From assembly GCA_040905245.1 (NCBI GenBank), contig JBBDRX010000092.1:1-22447 (forward strand): a DNA stretch of 22,447 nucleotides, given 5' to 3'. The position numbers and the translations under genes are program-made. Below the pieces are notes generated by a model that saw only the letters and a list, made by a program, of their open reading frames with translations, was not told the DNA's origin and made no database searches. Source of the stretch: JBBDRX01 sp040905245 (GTDB lineage Bacteria > Bacteroidota > Rhodothermia > Balneolales > Balneolaceae). This document shows, in pieces, positions 1-7,362 of this stretch (positions within the stretch are counted from its first letter, which is position 1; every line of letters starts with the position of its first letter).

Positions 1-719
1 ATCGTGAGCTTTTTGAGCAACTTGAGAAAATACTAAAAGGAAAACGCTCGAAAAAGAGAACCCCGTCTACCCATTCGGTTCCGCCACCCCAGCCATTCGA
101 TCCTCAGGACGTTCCACAGGAAGTGAGGTCTGTAGAATCTGGAGCCGCCCGGAGTTCCATAAAGCGGCCACACTATGAGAAAGAGCTGATCCGCCTGATG
201 CTTCAGTACGGGCGGGAGATGATCGACTATATCGGCGGGTTGTGTAATGAGAATCTGTTTGAAGATTCAGAACTGAAAAGTTTCTATCTGGATATCATCT
301 CAAGACATCAAAATGAAGAGACTGTGGAGGTAGAGCACTATCTGCATCGCGAAGAGCCGTATCCGTCCCTGACCGGAGATATCATGCTGGAGCAGTATAC
401 AGCCAGTGACCGTCACGCAGAGAAGACAGGGACACATTTCAAACGGGACCGGGATCCCATTCGGACAGCCAAAAGCACTATCAAGCCGCTCCGGCTGCAC
501 TATTTGAAACGGTATCTGGCTGAACTGGCTGAACAGACTAAAACAGTGGATTCGGAGAGCAAGAAAGTGCTGATTCGAAAACAGAAACGGACGCAACGGG
601 AAATCAGCCACATGGAGCAGACCCCGGCGGACCGTCTTTTCCCGGATCTGCCGGGCCAGCAAAAGACTGGAATCAGTTCAACAGTATTTGAATACAAAAT
701 GAAGGATCAAAAGGAATGA
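1..719 (+). CDS. dnaG: DNA primase DnaG, C-terminal part (5' end outside window)
   Basis: The reading frame is open from base 3, so this is the last ~238 codons of a longer gene. After a charged, proline-rich linker (about residues 10-50 of the visible part) comes an alpha-helical C-terminal domain beginning with EKELIRLMLQYG, the way Bacteroidota-type DnaG helicase-interaction domains begin. DnaG makes RNA primers at the replication fork, and this C-terminal domain is the part that contacts the DnaB helicase. The zinc-binding and TOPRIM catalytic domains lie upstream and cannot be checked. The stop overlaps the next gene as ATGA (716-719), implying translational coupling. The GTG at 123 is only an internal codon. 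Identity rests on the helicase-binding domain alone, so it is good but not certain. Confidence 0.72.
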   Translation, partial: RELFEQLEKILKGKRSKKRTPSTHSVPPPQPFDPQDVPQEVRSVESGAARSSIKRPHYEKELIRLMLQYGREMIDYIGGLCNENLFEDSELKSFYLDIISRHQNEETVEVEHYLHREEPYPSLTGDIMLEQYTASDRHAEKTGTHFKRDRDPIRTAKSTIKPLRLHYLKRYLAELAEQTKTVDSESKKVLIRKQKRTQREISHMEQTPADRLFPDLPGQQKTGISSTVFEYKMKDQKE

Positions 720-1531
720 GAGACGAACTTGACGTTGCACTGGATGCGGCAAGAATCGGAACCGATGTTGTTCATTCATTTGAGCAGAAGAACTTTGATT
801 ATCACTATAAAGGGGTGAATGATCTGGTTACAGATGCCGATGTGGCAACCCAGGAGGCGGTTGTAGAGGTGATCAGGGAGCATTTTCCCGACGACTATAT
901 ACTGGCCGAAGAGTCGGAAGATGAGCACAAGCTGCCAACCGGACGGGCCTGGATCATTGATCCGATTGACGGAACGACCAACTTTGCCTACGGATTTCCG
1001 GTCTATTGTGTATCTGTGGGTTTTTGGGCGGACGGAGAACCGGAGGCCGCGGCGGTGATCGAAGTGAACCGGAATGAAGAGTTTACCGCCCGGAGGGACG
1101 GGGGTGCCTGGCTGAATGGACGGGTTATTCGGGTTTCTGAAAAAGAGGATCCGGATAAGGCCTTGATCGGAACCGGATTCCCTTACAATGACCACTCCAT
1201 GATTGAGGAGTACTACAATCTCTTTCGAACACTGAGTGGCGAGGTACAGGGAATTCGACGGCCGGGATCGGCAGCTTATGATCTTTGTTGTGTCGCAGCC
1301 GGTCGATTTCAGGGCTTCTATGAATACGCATTAAAGGCGTGGGATGTCGCTGCGGCCGGCTTGATTGTGAAAGAGGCCGGAGGAGTGGTGACGGACTGGG
1401 AAAGGGGAGATGAGTGGTTGACAGGGGAGCGTATCGTTGCCGGCAACTCCGGAATACACGATTATCTGCTAAGACGCATACACAACACAATCTCCGCACC
1501 GCATTGCTCTTCGATCCGGGATCCCGGCTGA
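716..1531 (+). CDS. Inositol monophosphatase family protein (SuhB-like)
   Basis: This 271-residue protein has the full metal-binding signature of the Mg2+/Li+-sensitive phosphatase family: AEESE with E65/E66, DPIDGTTN with D82 and D85, and WDVAAAG with D210 near the C-terminus. Family members dephosphorylate inositol-1-phosphate or related sugar phosphates in the cytosol, and some act on PAP or on histidinol phosphate, so the substrate is not fixed by sequence. Enterobacterial SuhB also has a role in rRNA antitermination; nothing here shows that. The start is the ATG in the ATGA overlap with dnaG. The length is normal for the family. The gene ends 23 bp from the convergent bshB1. Confidence 0.9.
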   Translation: MRDELDVALDAARIGTDVVHSFEQKNFDYHYKGVNDLVTDADVATQEAVVEVIREHFPDDYILAEESEDEHKLPTGRAWIIDPIDGTTNFAYGFPVYCVSVGFWADGEPEAAAVIEVNRNEEFTARRDGGAWLNGRVIRVSEKEDPDKALIGTGFPYNDHSMIEEYYNLFRTLSGEVQGIRRPGSAAYDLCCVAAGRFQGFYEYALKAWDVAAAGLIVKEAGGVVTDWERGDEWLTGERIVAGNSGIHDYLLRRIHNTISAPHCSSIRDPG

Positions 1532-1554
1532 TCGCTGTTGGAGGTATTAGCAGG

Positions 1555-2298
1555 CTATCGTCTGGGTGAGGTCTCCTCAAACAGGTTCAGCGATGTCAGT
1601 GGTATAGGTCCGCCGGCATAGCGAAAGGGTTCGCCATATTTGAATCCGGCCTGGTGACCGTAGAATCGAGCTCTTGCTCGTATCGACTCAAAAAATTCCG
1701 GATTGGAAATATATGTTTCCGGTTCATCCCCGGGTTCTTCGACATCGAATTGCGTGGCAAAAGCCCGCAGCGCTCGCTCCTTGATCTCAATGGTGTCGGT
1801 AATGTCAAAAATAAAGTCCGGTTCAAACGGTCGGTCCTGCATATAGTGAAGAGTATGGGCAGGGCGATGGGGCTTCTGCGATTGATGATCCGGCCCGATG
1901 GTTTCTATCTTCTCCAACCCGCTATAGAAGAGAGCATCCAGGAGAAAGCGGGTCGCTTTGCCATGGTCCGGATGCCGGTCGGTTTCTGCCCCGAGAATAC
2001 AGATATGCGGGCGGAAGTGGCGTACTACTCTTATTACGGAGCGCTGGGATTCACGGTTGTTCAGCAGCTCTGTATCCGGCAGCTCAAGATTTTCCCGGGC
2101 TTGCAATCCCAGGATTTCAGCAGCGTTACCAGCCTCTTCTTCACGGATTTCCGGGGTTCCCCGGGTTCCCATTTCGCCCCGTGTCAGATCGACAACCACG
2201 ATCCGCTTGCCCATCTGTACCAGTTGGGCCAGGGTACCGGAGCAGCCCAGTTCTGTGTCGTCGGGATGGGCACCAAATGCGAGAATATCTGTTTTCAT
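1555..2298 (-). CDS. bshB1: Bacillithiol biosynthesis deacetylase BshB1
   Basis: This 247-residue protein belongs to the PIG-L/LmbE zinc deacetylase family. AHPDD (H11, D13, D14) and HPDH (H109-H112) supply the zinc ligands and catalytic aspartate. The early TRGEMGTRGTPEIREEEA stretch and the C-terminal Y-G-E-P-F-R-Y-A-G-G segment are characteristic of the BshB1 branch rather than of mycothiol MshB. The enzyme removes the acetyl group from GlcNAc-malate to give GlcN-malate, the second step of bacillithiol synthesis, in the cytosol. The other bsh genes are not in this window. It is transcribed alone on the minus strand, convergent with the IMPase gene and divergent from the membrane module at 2507. 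An inverted repeat lies just upstream of its start. Confidence 0.9.
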   Translation of the reverse strand: MKTDILAFGAHPDDTELGCSGTLAQLVQMGKRIVVVDLTRGEMGTRGTPEIREEEAGNAAEILGLQARENLELPDTELLNNRESQRSVIRVVRHFRPHICILGAETDRHPDHGKATRFLLDALFYSGLEKIETIGPDHQSQKPHRPAHTLHYMQDRPFEPDFIFDITDTIEIKERALRAFATQFDVEEPGDEPETYISNPEFFESIRARARFYGHQAGFKYGEPFRYAGGPIPLTSLNLFEETSPRR

Positions 2299-2316
2299 AG
2301 AGAGAACTTATCTGAT

Positions 2317-2334
2317 TTGACTACTTATAGTCAA
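2317..2334. promoter_or_regulatory. Inverted repeat upstream of bshB1, candidate operator
   Basis: TTGACTA-CTTA-TAGTCAA is a perfect 7-bp inverted repeat with a 4-bp spacer. It sits 18 bp before the bshB1 ATG. A second palindrome, TCAAC-T-GTTGA (2331-2341), overlaps its right arm, so three TTGA half-sites are spaced through 2317-2341. On the minus strand the repeat also contains TTGACT followed 16 bp later by GATAAG, which could be a -35/-10 pair. Operator function is an inference. Confidence 0.35.
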
Positions 2335-2506
2335 CTGTTGATCGGTTCTGACCAAGCGCCATAATTCCGCGCATCCGCTACGATCGGACAATCAGGGAAC
2401 CCGGCGGTACAGCTGGATGTTACCATAGAAAGATAGGGAAGGGGAAGGCAGAGAAGTAAATCTATTTGGTTTCTCATTTAAGGGGAGAATGTTACTTTGA
2501 AAGAAA
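2335..2506. other. Divergent intergenic region between bshB1 and the membrane module
   Basis: With the inverted repeat, this is the largest gap in the window (2299-2506, 208 bp). It should hold the promoters of both flanking genes. On the plus strand TTTG (2465-2468) and TTACTTTG (2492-2499) resemble the Bacteroidota -33 and -7 (TAnnTTTG) elements. Their 23-bp spacing is long, and transcription would begin almost at the ATG at 2507. No RNA gene is visible. A 48-codon minus-strand ORF (2331-2477) looks like chance. Confidence 0.3.
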
Positions 2507-2731
2507 ATGTCCATTCAATCCGCAGCTATGAAAGATAAGGTAAATGACATGAATGAAGAACTGGAAGAGATCCTGAATGAGGGTCGGGCACTTCTGGATG
2601 AGCTTGATCTGGAGGAGCGTCTGCAGGAGTTGAGAACCGAAGCTGAGCTTGTTATTCGTAAACACCCGATCAAAAGTGTACTTGCCGGTGCGGCTGCCGG
2701 GTTTCTGCTGGCAAAACTGCTGAGGAGGTAG
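2507..2731 (+). CDS. Small DUF883/ElaB-YqjD-like membrane-anchored protein
   Basis: This 74-residue protein has an acidic, amphipathic N-terminal helix rich in Glu and Leu (about residues 10-48). A short C-terminal glycine/alanine-rich hydrophobic segment follows (KHPIKSVLAGAAAGFLLAKL), ending in LRR. This is the layout of the DUF883 (ElaB/YqjD/YgaM) family, whose E. coli members are C-tail-anchored inner-membrane proteins that bind ribosomes in stationary phase. That function is known only for the enterobacterial proteins and is not shown here. Later in-frame ATGs at 2528 and 2549 are alternative starts, relevant because a possible promoter lies very close to 2507. It heads a three-gene cluster with the next two genes. 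Confidence 0.7.
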   Translation: MSIQSAAMKDKVNDMNEELEEILNEGRALLDELDLEERLQELRTEAELVIRKHPIKSVLAGAAAGFLLAKLLRR

Positions 2732-2738
2732 ATCGAAA

Positions 2739-3173
2739 ATGTCAGACTACAAACCGGGAATGGAGTCAAAAATCCGGGAAATTATCGATGATGTCCGCAG
2801 TTATGTAGAGAAACGCCTCGAGCTGTTTGTTCTCACAATTACGGAGCGTGTAACATTCATGCTTGCCGACGCGATTCAGCGTATTGTGGGGATCTTCATG
2901 TTGGCTGGTGGCATCTTTTTTCTATGGTTTGCGTTCAGTTTCTATCTCAGTGAACTGATTGGAAGCTACTCTCTCGGTTTTCTGGCAGGTTCCCTGCCTC
3001 TGCTGATTGCCGGCCTGGTATTTGTGAAACTTCAACCGGCTCTACTGACGCGTAAGATTCAGGACGGGATGTTGAAGCAGTTTCTTGATGCGTTCGATTC
3101 GGCCAGAAAAGAGCAGGAAGGAGAATCGGAAGCCGGACATTCCCGGACAGAATCCGAGAATCGACCGAAATAA
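2739..3173 (+). CDS. Phage-holin-superfamily-III / YqjE-like membrane protein
   Basis: This 144-residue protein has a charged N-terminal amphipathic helix (residues 8-45), two transmembrane helices (about 48-70 and 76-97) and a charged, Glu/Ser-rich cytosolic tail. The pattern matches the Phage_holin_3_6/YqjE family (called holin superfamily III by homology, usually not phage-borne). A strong Shine-Dalgarno AGGAGG (2723-2728) sits inside the end of the previous gene, 10 bases before the ATG, so the two genes are probably co-expressed. No lysis gene is nearby, so a lytic role is unlikely. A structural or envelope-stress role is an inference from the yqjD-yqjE pairing in enterobacteria. Confidence 0.72.
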   Translation: MSDYKPGMESKIREIIDDVRSYVEKRLELFVLTITERVTFMLADAIQRIVGIFMLAGGIFFLWFAFSFYLSELIGSYSLGFLAGSLPLLIAGLVFVKLQPALLTRKIQDGMLKQFLDAFDSARKEQEGESEAGHSRTESENRPK

Positions 3174-3196
3174 AAAACCAGAGAGAGCGAAACGGG

Positions 3197-3571
3197 ATGG
3201 TAAGAGAGATCGAACAGAGAAAAGCGAAGCTTAGGGCAGAAATCAAGCAGATTGAAGGTCGTCTGGAGCAGAATTTGAAAAGCGGTACGAAGATTTTGGA
3301 GCAGTACCTTCCAATGGAGGTCATTCGCCGTTCACCGCTCAAATCGATACTGATAGCCGGCACAACCGGGTTTGTTTCTGGTTTTACCGGAATCCGCCGC
3401 AGGAAGCGGGGAAAGAGAGGTCTGTTCCGGTCAACGTTGACCTATATGGTGACGGACGAACTGAAGCGGGTGGCGGCCCGTCAGGCATTTCGATATCTGT
3501 CCAACCTGGCCAACAGAAAGGTTCATCAACACTTTGAAAAGAAACCGGAGCATCCCGGTGGAAGAGACTAA
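3197..3571 (+). CDS. Hypothetical membrane-associated protein, third gene of the YqjD/YqjE-like module
   Basis: I do not recognise a named family for this 124-residue basic protein. An N-terminal coiled-coil-like helix (about 3-35) is followed by RRSPLKSILIAGTTGFVSGF (residues 44-63), a short glycine-zipper-like hydrophobic segment. It resembles the KHPIKSVLAGAAAGF segment of the first gene in the cluster. The rest is very basic (RRRKRGKRG) with a second amphipathic helix (about 84-112). By position it corresponds to enterobacterial yqjK, but sequence homology cannot be claimed. It starts 24 bp after the preceding gene and is probably co-transcribed with it. Confidence 0.68.
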   Translation: MVREIEQRKAKLRAEIKQIEGRLEQNLKSGTKILEQYLPMEVIRRSPLKSILIAGTTGFVSGFTGIRRRKRGKRGLFRSTLTYMVTDELKRVAARQAFRYLSNLANRKVHQHFEKKPEHPGGRD

Positions 3572-3701
3572 ATGTGACGCGAGTCTGCCTTTTGGATAGA
3601 AGTTGTTAAAAGACGTTTCGATCAAAGGGTCCCTGTTTTATTGTAACTTCGACAATCTTACCTTAAGGGAACCGGATAAACCCATTAATTCCCTGTCTGC
3701 T
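3572..3701 (+). promoter_or_regulatory. Upstream region of the TolC-family gene
   Basis: This 130-bp gap probably carries the promoter for the outer-membrane channel gene. It contains an ATTGT-N7-ACAAT inverted repeat (3640-3656) and an AT-rich stretch, but no convincing -33/-7 pair. The frame is open back to a TTG at 3603, but the encoded residues do not look like part of the protein. Confidence 0.25.
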
Positions 3702-5039
3702 ATGAGGAACCTGCTATTACTACTCTTTTTTTGCCTGCCTGTACTGGCACAGGCACAACAGCGTTTGACGCTGGACAAAGCGATTGAGATCTCACTGGAA
3801 AACAATTTTCAGCTTCGAGAGGCAGAGAACAATCTATCTCTGTCCAGAGCGCAGGTACGCAGTGCACAGGCGGAATTTCTTCCGAGCCTGAATGCAAGCC
3901 TGAACGGGAATCAGAATGTGGGGCGGCAGTTTGTTCAGGAAGATGCAAGCTTTACGGACCGGACGACCTACAACGTTTCAGGGGGGATTAGCACGAATCT
4001 TGCCATTTTTGGCGGATTCGAGAATATCAACAATCTCCGCAGAAGCCGGACAAACTACAGACGTGAGGAAGCGGACAGAACGAGAATCAGAGAATCCATC
4101 ATCTTCAATACGGCAATGCGTTATCTTCAGCTGCTTCTGGACAGAGAGCTACTCGATATTGCAGAGCAAAATCTGGAAACTTCCAAAGTTCAGTTGCGAC
4201 AAGTGGAGGCCCAGGTCGAAGTCGGATCCCGGCCGACAGTGGATCTCTATCAACAGCAGTCGGTGGTAGCTTCCAATGAACTGCAAGTGGTTCAGGCAGA
4301 GAACGCTCTATCTGTCAGCAGAACACAGCTGATTCGGGTTTTGCAGCTGGATCCACTGGAAGAGGTCCAATTCGAAGCCCCCGAGATCGATGAGTCGAAG
4401 ATGCTGCCACAGGATCTGAATCTGGAAGAGATGATCAGCATCGCACTTTCCAGCCGAAGTGACGTTCAAAGTCAACGGCTGTCGATTAATGCCAGCCGGT
4501 ACTCCCTCGCAGTTGCCCGTGCTGCCTATTATCCGTCTCTTAATGCCAGTGTGAACTTCAATACGAGGTATAGTGATCAGTATTCTGTGAATAACCAGAG
4601 CGTTGCGTTCGGAGATCAGTTTTTCGAACAGATGATTTCCCGTTCTGTCGGATTTTCCATTTCTATCCCGATTTTCAACCGGATGAATACCCGAACCAAT
4701 GTGGAACAAGCAAAAGTGCAGTATCGTAATGCCCGTCTGGCGTTGGAAGATATTCGGTACGAAGTAAGAGAGGAGATCGGCCAGGCCTATAATGACTATA
4801 TTTCTCTGGTCAAGGAGATCGATGCAACCGAAAAAGCACTTCTTGCCGCCGAACGAGCCTATGAAACACAGCAGGAGCGCTATGAGATCGGGGCAGCATC
4901 CCTGATTGAACTCAATCAGGCGACTGCCAATTACATGGAAGCGATGTCCAACCGGGAGCAGGTGCTCTATAACTTCCTGTTCCAGGAAAAACTACTGGAT
5001 TACTATTTGGGCCGCCTGGCTGAAGAACAGGGTGCCTGA
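3702..5039 (+). CDS. TolC-family outer-membrane channel protein
   Basis: From the ATG at 3702 the product is 445 residues. It opens with a clear signal peptide (RNLLLLLFFCLPVLAQA, cleavage after A18), which is why this start is preferred over the TTG at 3603. The mature part begins QQRLTLDKAIEISLENN, the usual opening of outer-membrane efflux proteins. It carries two repeats of long coiled-coil helices (e.g. SLSRAQVRSAQAEFLPSLNA and ARAAYYPSLNASVNF) joined by beta-barrel strands. Such proteins trimerise to form the exit duct for RND, ABC or MFS export. No periplasmic adaptor or pump gene is adjacent, so the partner is unknown. Confidence 0.9.
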   Translation: MRNLLLLLFFCLPVLAQAQQRLTLDKAIEISLENNFQLREAENNLSLSRAQVRSAQAEFLPSLNASLNGNQNVGRQFVQEDASFTDRTTYNVSGGISTNLAIFGGFENINNLRRSRTNYRREEADRTRIRESIIFNTAMRYLQLLLDRELLDIAEQNLETSKVQLRQVEAQVEVGSRPTVDLYQQQSVVASNELQVVQAENALSVSRTQLIRVLQLDPLEEVQFEAPEIDESKMLPQDLNLEEMISIALSSRSDVQSQRLSINASRYSLAVARAAYYPSLNASVNFNTRYSDQYSVNNQSVAFGDQFFEQMISRSVGFSISIPIFNRMNTRTNVEQAKVQYRNARLALEDIRYEVREEIGQAYNDYISLVKEIDATEKALLAAERAYETQQERYEIGAASLIELNQATANYMEAMSNREQVLYNFLFQEKLLDYYLGRLAEEQGA

Positions 5040-5066
5040 CCCAATCCTCTCTGGAAGGCTTCCTGC

Positions 5067-5086
5067 GGTTCTCTGTGAGAAAAACC
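5067..5086 (+). terminator. Weak hairpin after the TolC gene
   Basis: TTCTC-TGT-GAGAA forms a 5-bp stem with a possible GG/CC extension across a small bulge, 27 bp after the stop codon. It is followed by TGTCTTTCC rather than a clean T-run. It may be a weak terminator or processing site. Confidence 0.25.
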
Positions 5087-5127
5087 TGTCTTTCCCGCCG
5101 TTATATGTTTACATTACGGCAATTTCA

Positions 5128-5139
5128 TCCGTATACGGA
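5128..5139. promoter_or_regulatory. 12-bp palindrome upstream of argB, candidate operator
   Basis: TCCGTATACGGA is a perfect 12-bp palindrome, flanked by TTTCA on the left and AAAA on the right, 64 bp before the argB ATG. Its place in the leader of a biosynthetic operon makes it a plausible repressor site. It does not clearly match the E. coli-type ARG box, so no regulator is proposed. Downstream, GTTGGG and CCCGGC (5151-5168) could also form a small RNA hairpin with G-U pairs. Confidence 0.3.
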
Positions 5140-5203
5140 AAAACCGTCTCGTGTTGGGTTTTCCAGCCCGGCGGAACAGTAGACCCTTTGTGAAACCAGA
5201 TTC

Positions 5204-6103
5204 ATGATACAGGCAGAGAAACAGTTTGATGTGTGGCTCAGAGACCGAAAGAGCGATCTGGACGACCGGCTTCTGAAACAGCTGCAAGGCAAGATTGTAC
5301 TGGTCAAGTATGGTGGCAACGCGATGGTGAGTGACAGTAGTGAAGAACCGGTTCTGGATCAGACTTCACTGCTTTTCAGTGCCGGTATGTTGCCGGTCGT
5401 GGTACATGGGGGCGGTCCCTCTATTCGGAAACTTCTGGAGGAGGTAGGTATCGAATCCATTTTTGTGGATGGCCATCGCAAGACCGATGCCAGAGCCATG
5501 CGTTTTGTAGAGATGGCTCTGAGTGGTGAGGTGAACGGACAGCTGGTTAAGAAACTTAATAACCGTGGAGTGAAGGCTGTCGGACTTTCGGGAAAAGATG
5601 CTTCCATGGTTCAGGCCGAGCAGCGGTTCCATGAAATGGTGGTCGACGGGGAGTCCAGGCAGATGGATATCGGGTTTGTGGGAAATATCACCTCCATCGA
5701 TCCGTCACTGGTTCACAGCTTGCTTCAGAGTGGATATCTTCCCGTTGTGTCGCCGATCGGAGTGGGCCCGAATGGCAAGGATTACAACATCAACGCGGAT
5801 ATGTTTGCCGGCCATCTGGCAGGGGCGCTGAAAGCCGCTGTATTTATGGCTGTAACGGATGTGGATGGACTCAGGAAAGATCCGGCCGATCCGGAATCTC
5901 TGATTGAGGAGATAGATGCTGCCGGCATTCGCCGGGAGATCGGTACATCCATTCAGGGGGGAATGATTCCCAAAGTGGAAGCTTGTCTGATCGCGCTTGA
6001 ACAGGGTGTAGGACAGGCTTGTATAGTACACGGCATGAAGCCGGATCGGATCCTTAACCAGTTGTTAACTCATAACAGAAGCGGAACAACGATTATATCA
6101 TGA
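5204..6103 (+). CDS. argB: Acetylglutamate kinase
   Basis: This 299-residue amino-acid kinase phosphorylates N-acetylglutamate, the second step of arginine synthesis, in the cytosol. Visible motifs are VKYGGNAM with K35, HGGGPSI (68-74), FVDGHRKTD, SPIGVGPNGKDYNINAD, AVTDVDGL and IQGGMIPKV, all in the family order. The ~30-residue N-terminal extension before the first strand (KQFDVWLRDR...) resembles the extra helix of hexameric, arginine-feedback-inhibited enzymes, which suggests feedback control; that is an inference. HRKTD replaces the commoner LRVTD. No clear Shine-Dalgarno precedes the ATG, as is common in this group of bacteria. The gene overlaps argD by 4 bp. Confidence 0.95.
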   Translation: MIQAEKQFDVWLRDRKSDLDDRLLKQLQGKIVLVKYGGNAMVSDSSEEPVLDQTSLLFSAGMLPVVVHGGGPSIRKLLEEVGIESIFVDGHRKTDARAMRFVEMALSGEVNGQLVKKLNNRGVKAVGLSGKDASMVQAEQRFHEMVVDGESRQMDIGFVGNITSIDPSLVHSLLQSGYLPVVSPIGVGPNGKDYNINADMFAGHLAGALKAAVFMAVTDVDGLRKDPADPESLIEEIDAAGIRREIGTSIQGGMIPKVEACLIALEQGVGQACIVHGMKPDRILNQLLTHNRSGTTIIS

Positions 6104-7302
6104 AGCGAACGCAAGAAGAGATACGAGAGCAGAGTGAAACGTATCAGTTCAATCTTTACAAACGGTATCCACTTGTTTTGAAAAAAGGGCGGGGAGCCCG
6201 CGTGTGGGACGAGGAAGGAAATGAGTATATCGATGCACTGGCCGGGATCGGGGTGAACAATGTGGGCCATTGCCATCCCAAAGTGGTTGAGGCTGTTCAA
6301 AAGCAGGCGGGCGAACTGATACATGTCTCGAACCTCTACTATACGGACGAGCAAGCAAGATTGGGTGAAGAGCTTGTCCGAATGTCCGGTATGGAGAAGG
6401 TCTTTTTTTCCAACAGTGGCGCCGAGGCAATGGAAGCTGCAGTAAAAATGGCGCGGAAGTATGCAACCAAGACTGGCAAAACGGGTCCTGTGATCTCCCT
6501 TGAAAATGCGTTTCATGGCCGTACGATTGGTACCATTTCCCTGGGACGGGAGAAGTACCGGAAAGGGTTCGGTCCACTGCCGGAGAGAATCGTGAATACA
6601 CCTGTAAATGATATCAAGGCGCTGGAAGCGGCTATAGATGACCAGACAGTGGCACTCATCATCGAACCGATTCAGGGTGAGGGAGGAGTTGTCCCTGTCG
6701 ATAAGGTTTTTTTGCAAAAAGCCCGGGAGCTCTGTGATCGGCACGGTGTGCTGTTGATTTTCGATGAAGTTCAGTGTGGGATTGCCAGAACAGGAAAAAT
6801 GTTCGCCTGGATGCATTATGATGTTCAGCCGGATATCCTTGCAACGGCAAAAGGGCTTGGTGGTGGTGTGCCTATCGGGGCCACGATGGCGAGTAAAAAA
6901 GCGGCTGCTCTTCTGGACTACGGGGAACATGGTACAACGTTCGGTGGGAATTCACTCGCCTCAGCCGCTGCGCTGGCGGTGCTGGAAGTAATCGAAGAAG
7001 AGGATCTTTGCGGCCAGGCCGAAGAGAAGGGAGCCTGGCTGATGTCCGAACTTCGGAAGCGGACGGAGGGATGGGACTGTGTAAAGACGATTCGTGGAAT
7101 CGGCATGATGATTGGTATGGAACTGACCTTCAAGGGAGCTCCCGTCGTGGAGAAGATGCTGGAAAAGGGAGTGCTGTCCAACTGTGCGAATGACTATGTC
7201 ATGCGTTTGCTTCCACCGCTGGTCATTACCAGAGAGGAGATGGAAAAGGTCCTGGATGCATTACTGACCTCTGTAAAAGAGTGTGAACCTGTCTCTGGCT
7301 GA
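6100..7302 (+). CDS. argD: Acetylornithine aminotransferase
   Basis: This 400-residue class-III PLP aminotransferase converts N-acetylglutamate semialdehyde to N-acetylornithine using glutamate. Key features are GIGVNNVGHCHPKV near the N-terminus, FSNSGAEAMEAAVKMARK, the FDEVQCGIARTG motif containing the PLP-contacting aspartate, the Schiff-base lysine K251 in ATAKGLGGG, and HGTTFGGN. Length and motif spacing are normal for ArgD. The related ornithine and GABA aminotransferases share these motifs, and the argB-argC-argJ context decides the call. Its ATG overlaps the argB stop (ATGA, 6100-6103). A 286-codon open frame on the opposite strand (6070-6930) is a codon-bias shadow. Confidence 0.94.
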   Translation: MKRTQEEIREQSETYQFNLYKRYPLVLKKGRGARVWDEEGNEYIDALAGIGVNNVGHCHPKVVEAVQKQAGELIHVSNLYYTDEQARLGEELVRMSGMEKVFFSNSGAEAMEAAVKMARKYATKTGKTGPVISLENAFHGRTIGTISLGREKYRKGFGPLPERIVNTPVNDIKALEAAIDDQTVALIIEPIQGEGGVVPVDKVFLQKARELCDRHGVLLIFDEVQCGIARTGKMFAWMHYDVQPDILATAKGLGGGVPIGATMASKKAAALLDYGEHGTTFGGNSLASAAALAVLEVIEEEDLCGQAEEKGAWLMSELRKRTEGWDCVKTIRGIGMMIGMELTFKGAPVVEKMLEKGVLSNCANDYVMRLLPPLVITREEMEKVLDALLTSVKECEPVSG

Positions 7303-7362
7303 GCGAAGGCAGAAAGCCGGCAGGGTCATCAACTTTATAAAGCATAATTGTAGAGGTAGCTT

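Noticed and set aside
1516..1527. Perfect palindrome CCGGGATCCCGG near the end of the IMPase gene
   Set aside because: It lies inside coding sequence and is short and GC-rich. It would fold with only a 4-bp stem, so there is no reason to assign function.
1654..2364. 236-codon plus-strand frame opposite bshB1
   Set aside because: It is antisense to bshB1, which carries both zinc-site motifs at the right positions. The translation has no recognisable domain.
2331..2477. 48-codon minus-strand ORF in the gap upstream of bshB1
   Set aside because: There is no ribosome-binding site, it runs into the candidate operator, and the composition is not protein-like. It is easily produced by chance in a 208-bp gap.
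2739..3173. Prophage remnant suggested by the holin-like annotation
   Set aside because: No endolysin, integrase, capsid or tail gene is nearby. The neighbours are a DUF883-like protein and housekeeping genes, so this is the chromosomal YqjE-type use of the fold.
3603..3701. N-terminal extension of the TolC gene from TTG 3603
   Set aside because: The 33 extra residues would bury the signal peptide that begins at the ATG at 3702.
6070..6930. 286-codon minus-strand open frame opposite argD
   Set aside because: It lies wholly antisense to a well-supported argD with intact motifs. The product has no recognisable domain, so it is a codon-composition shadow.
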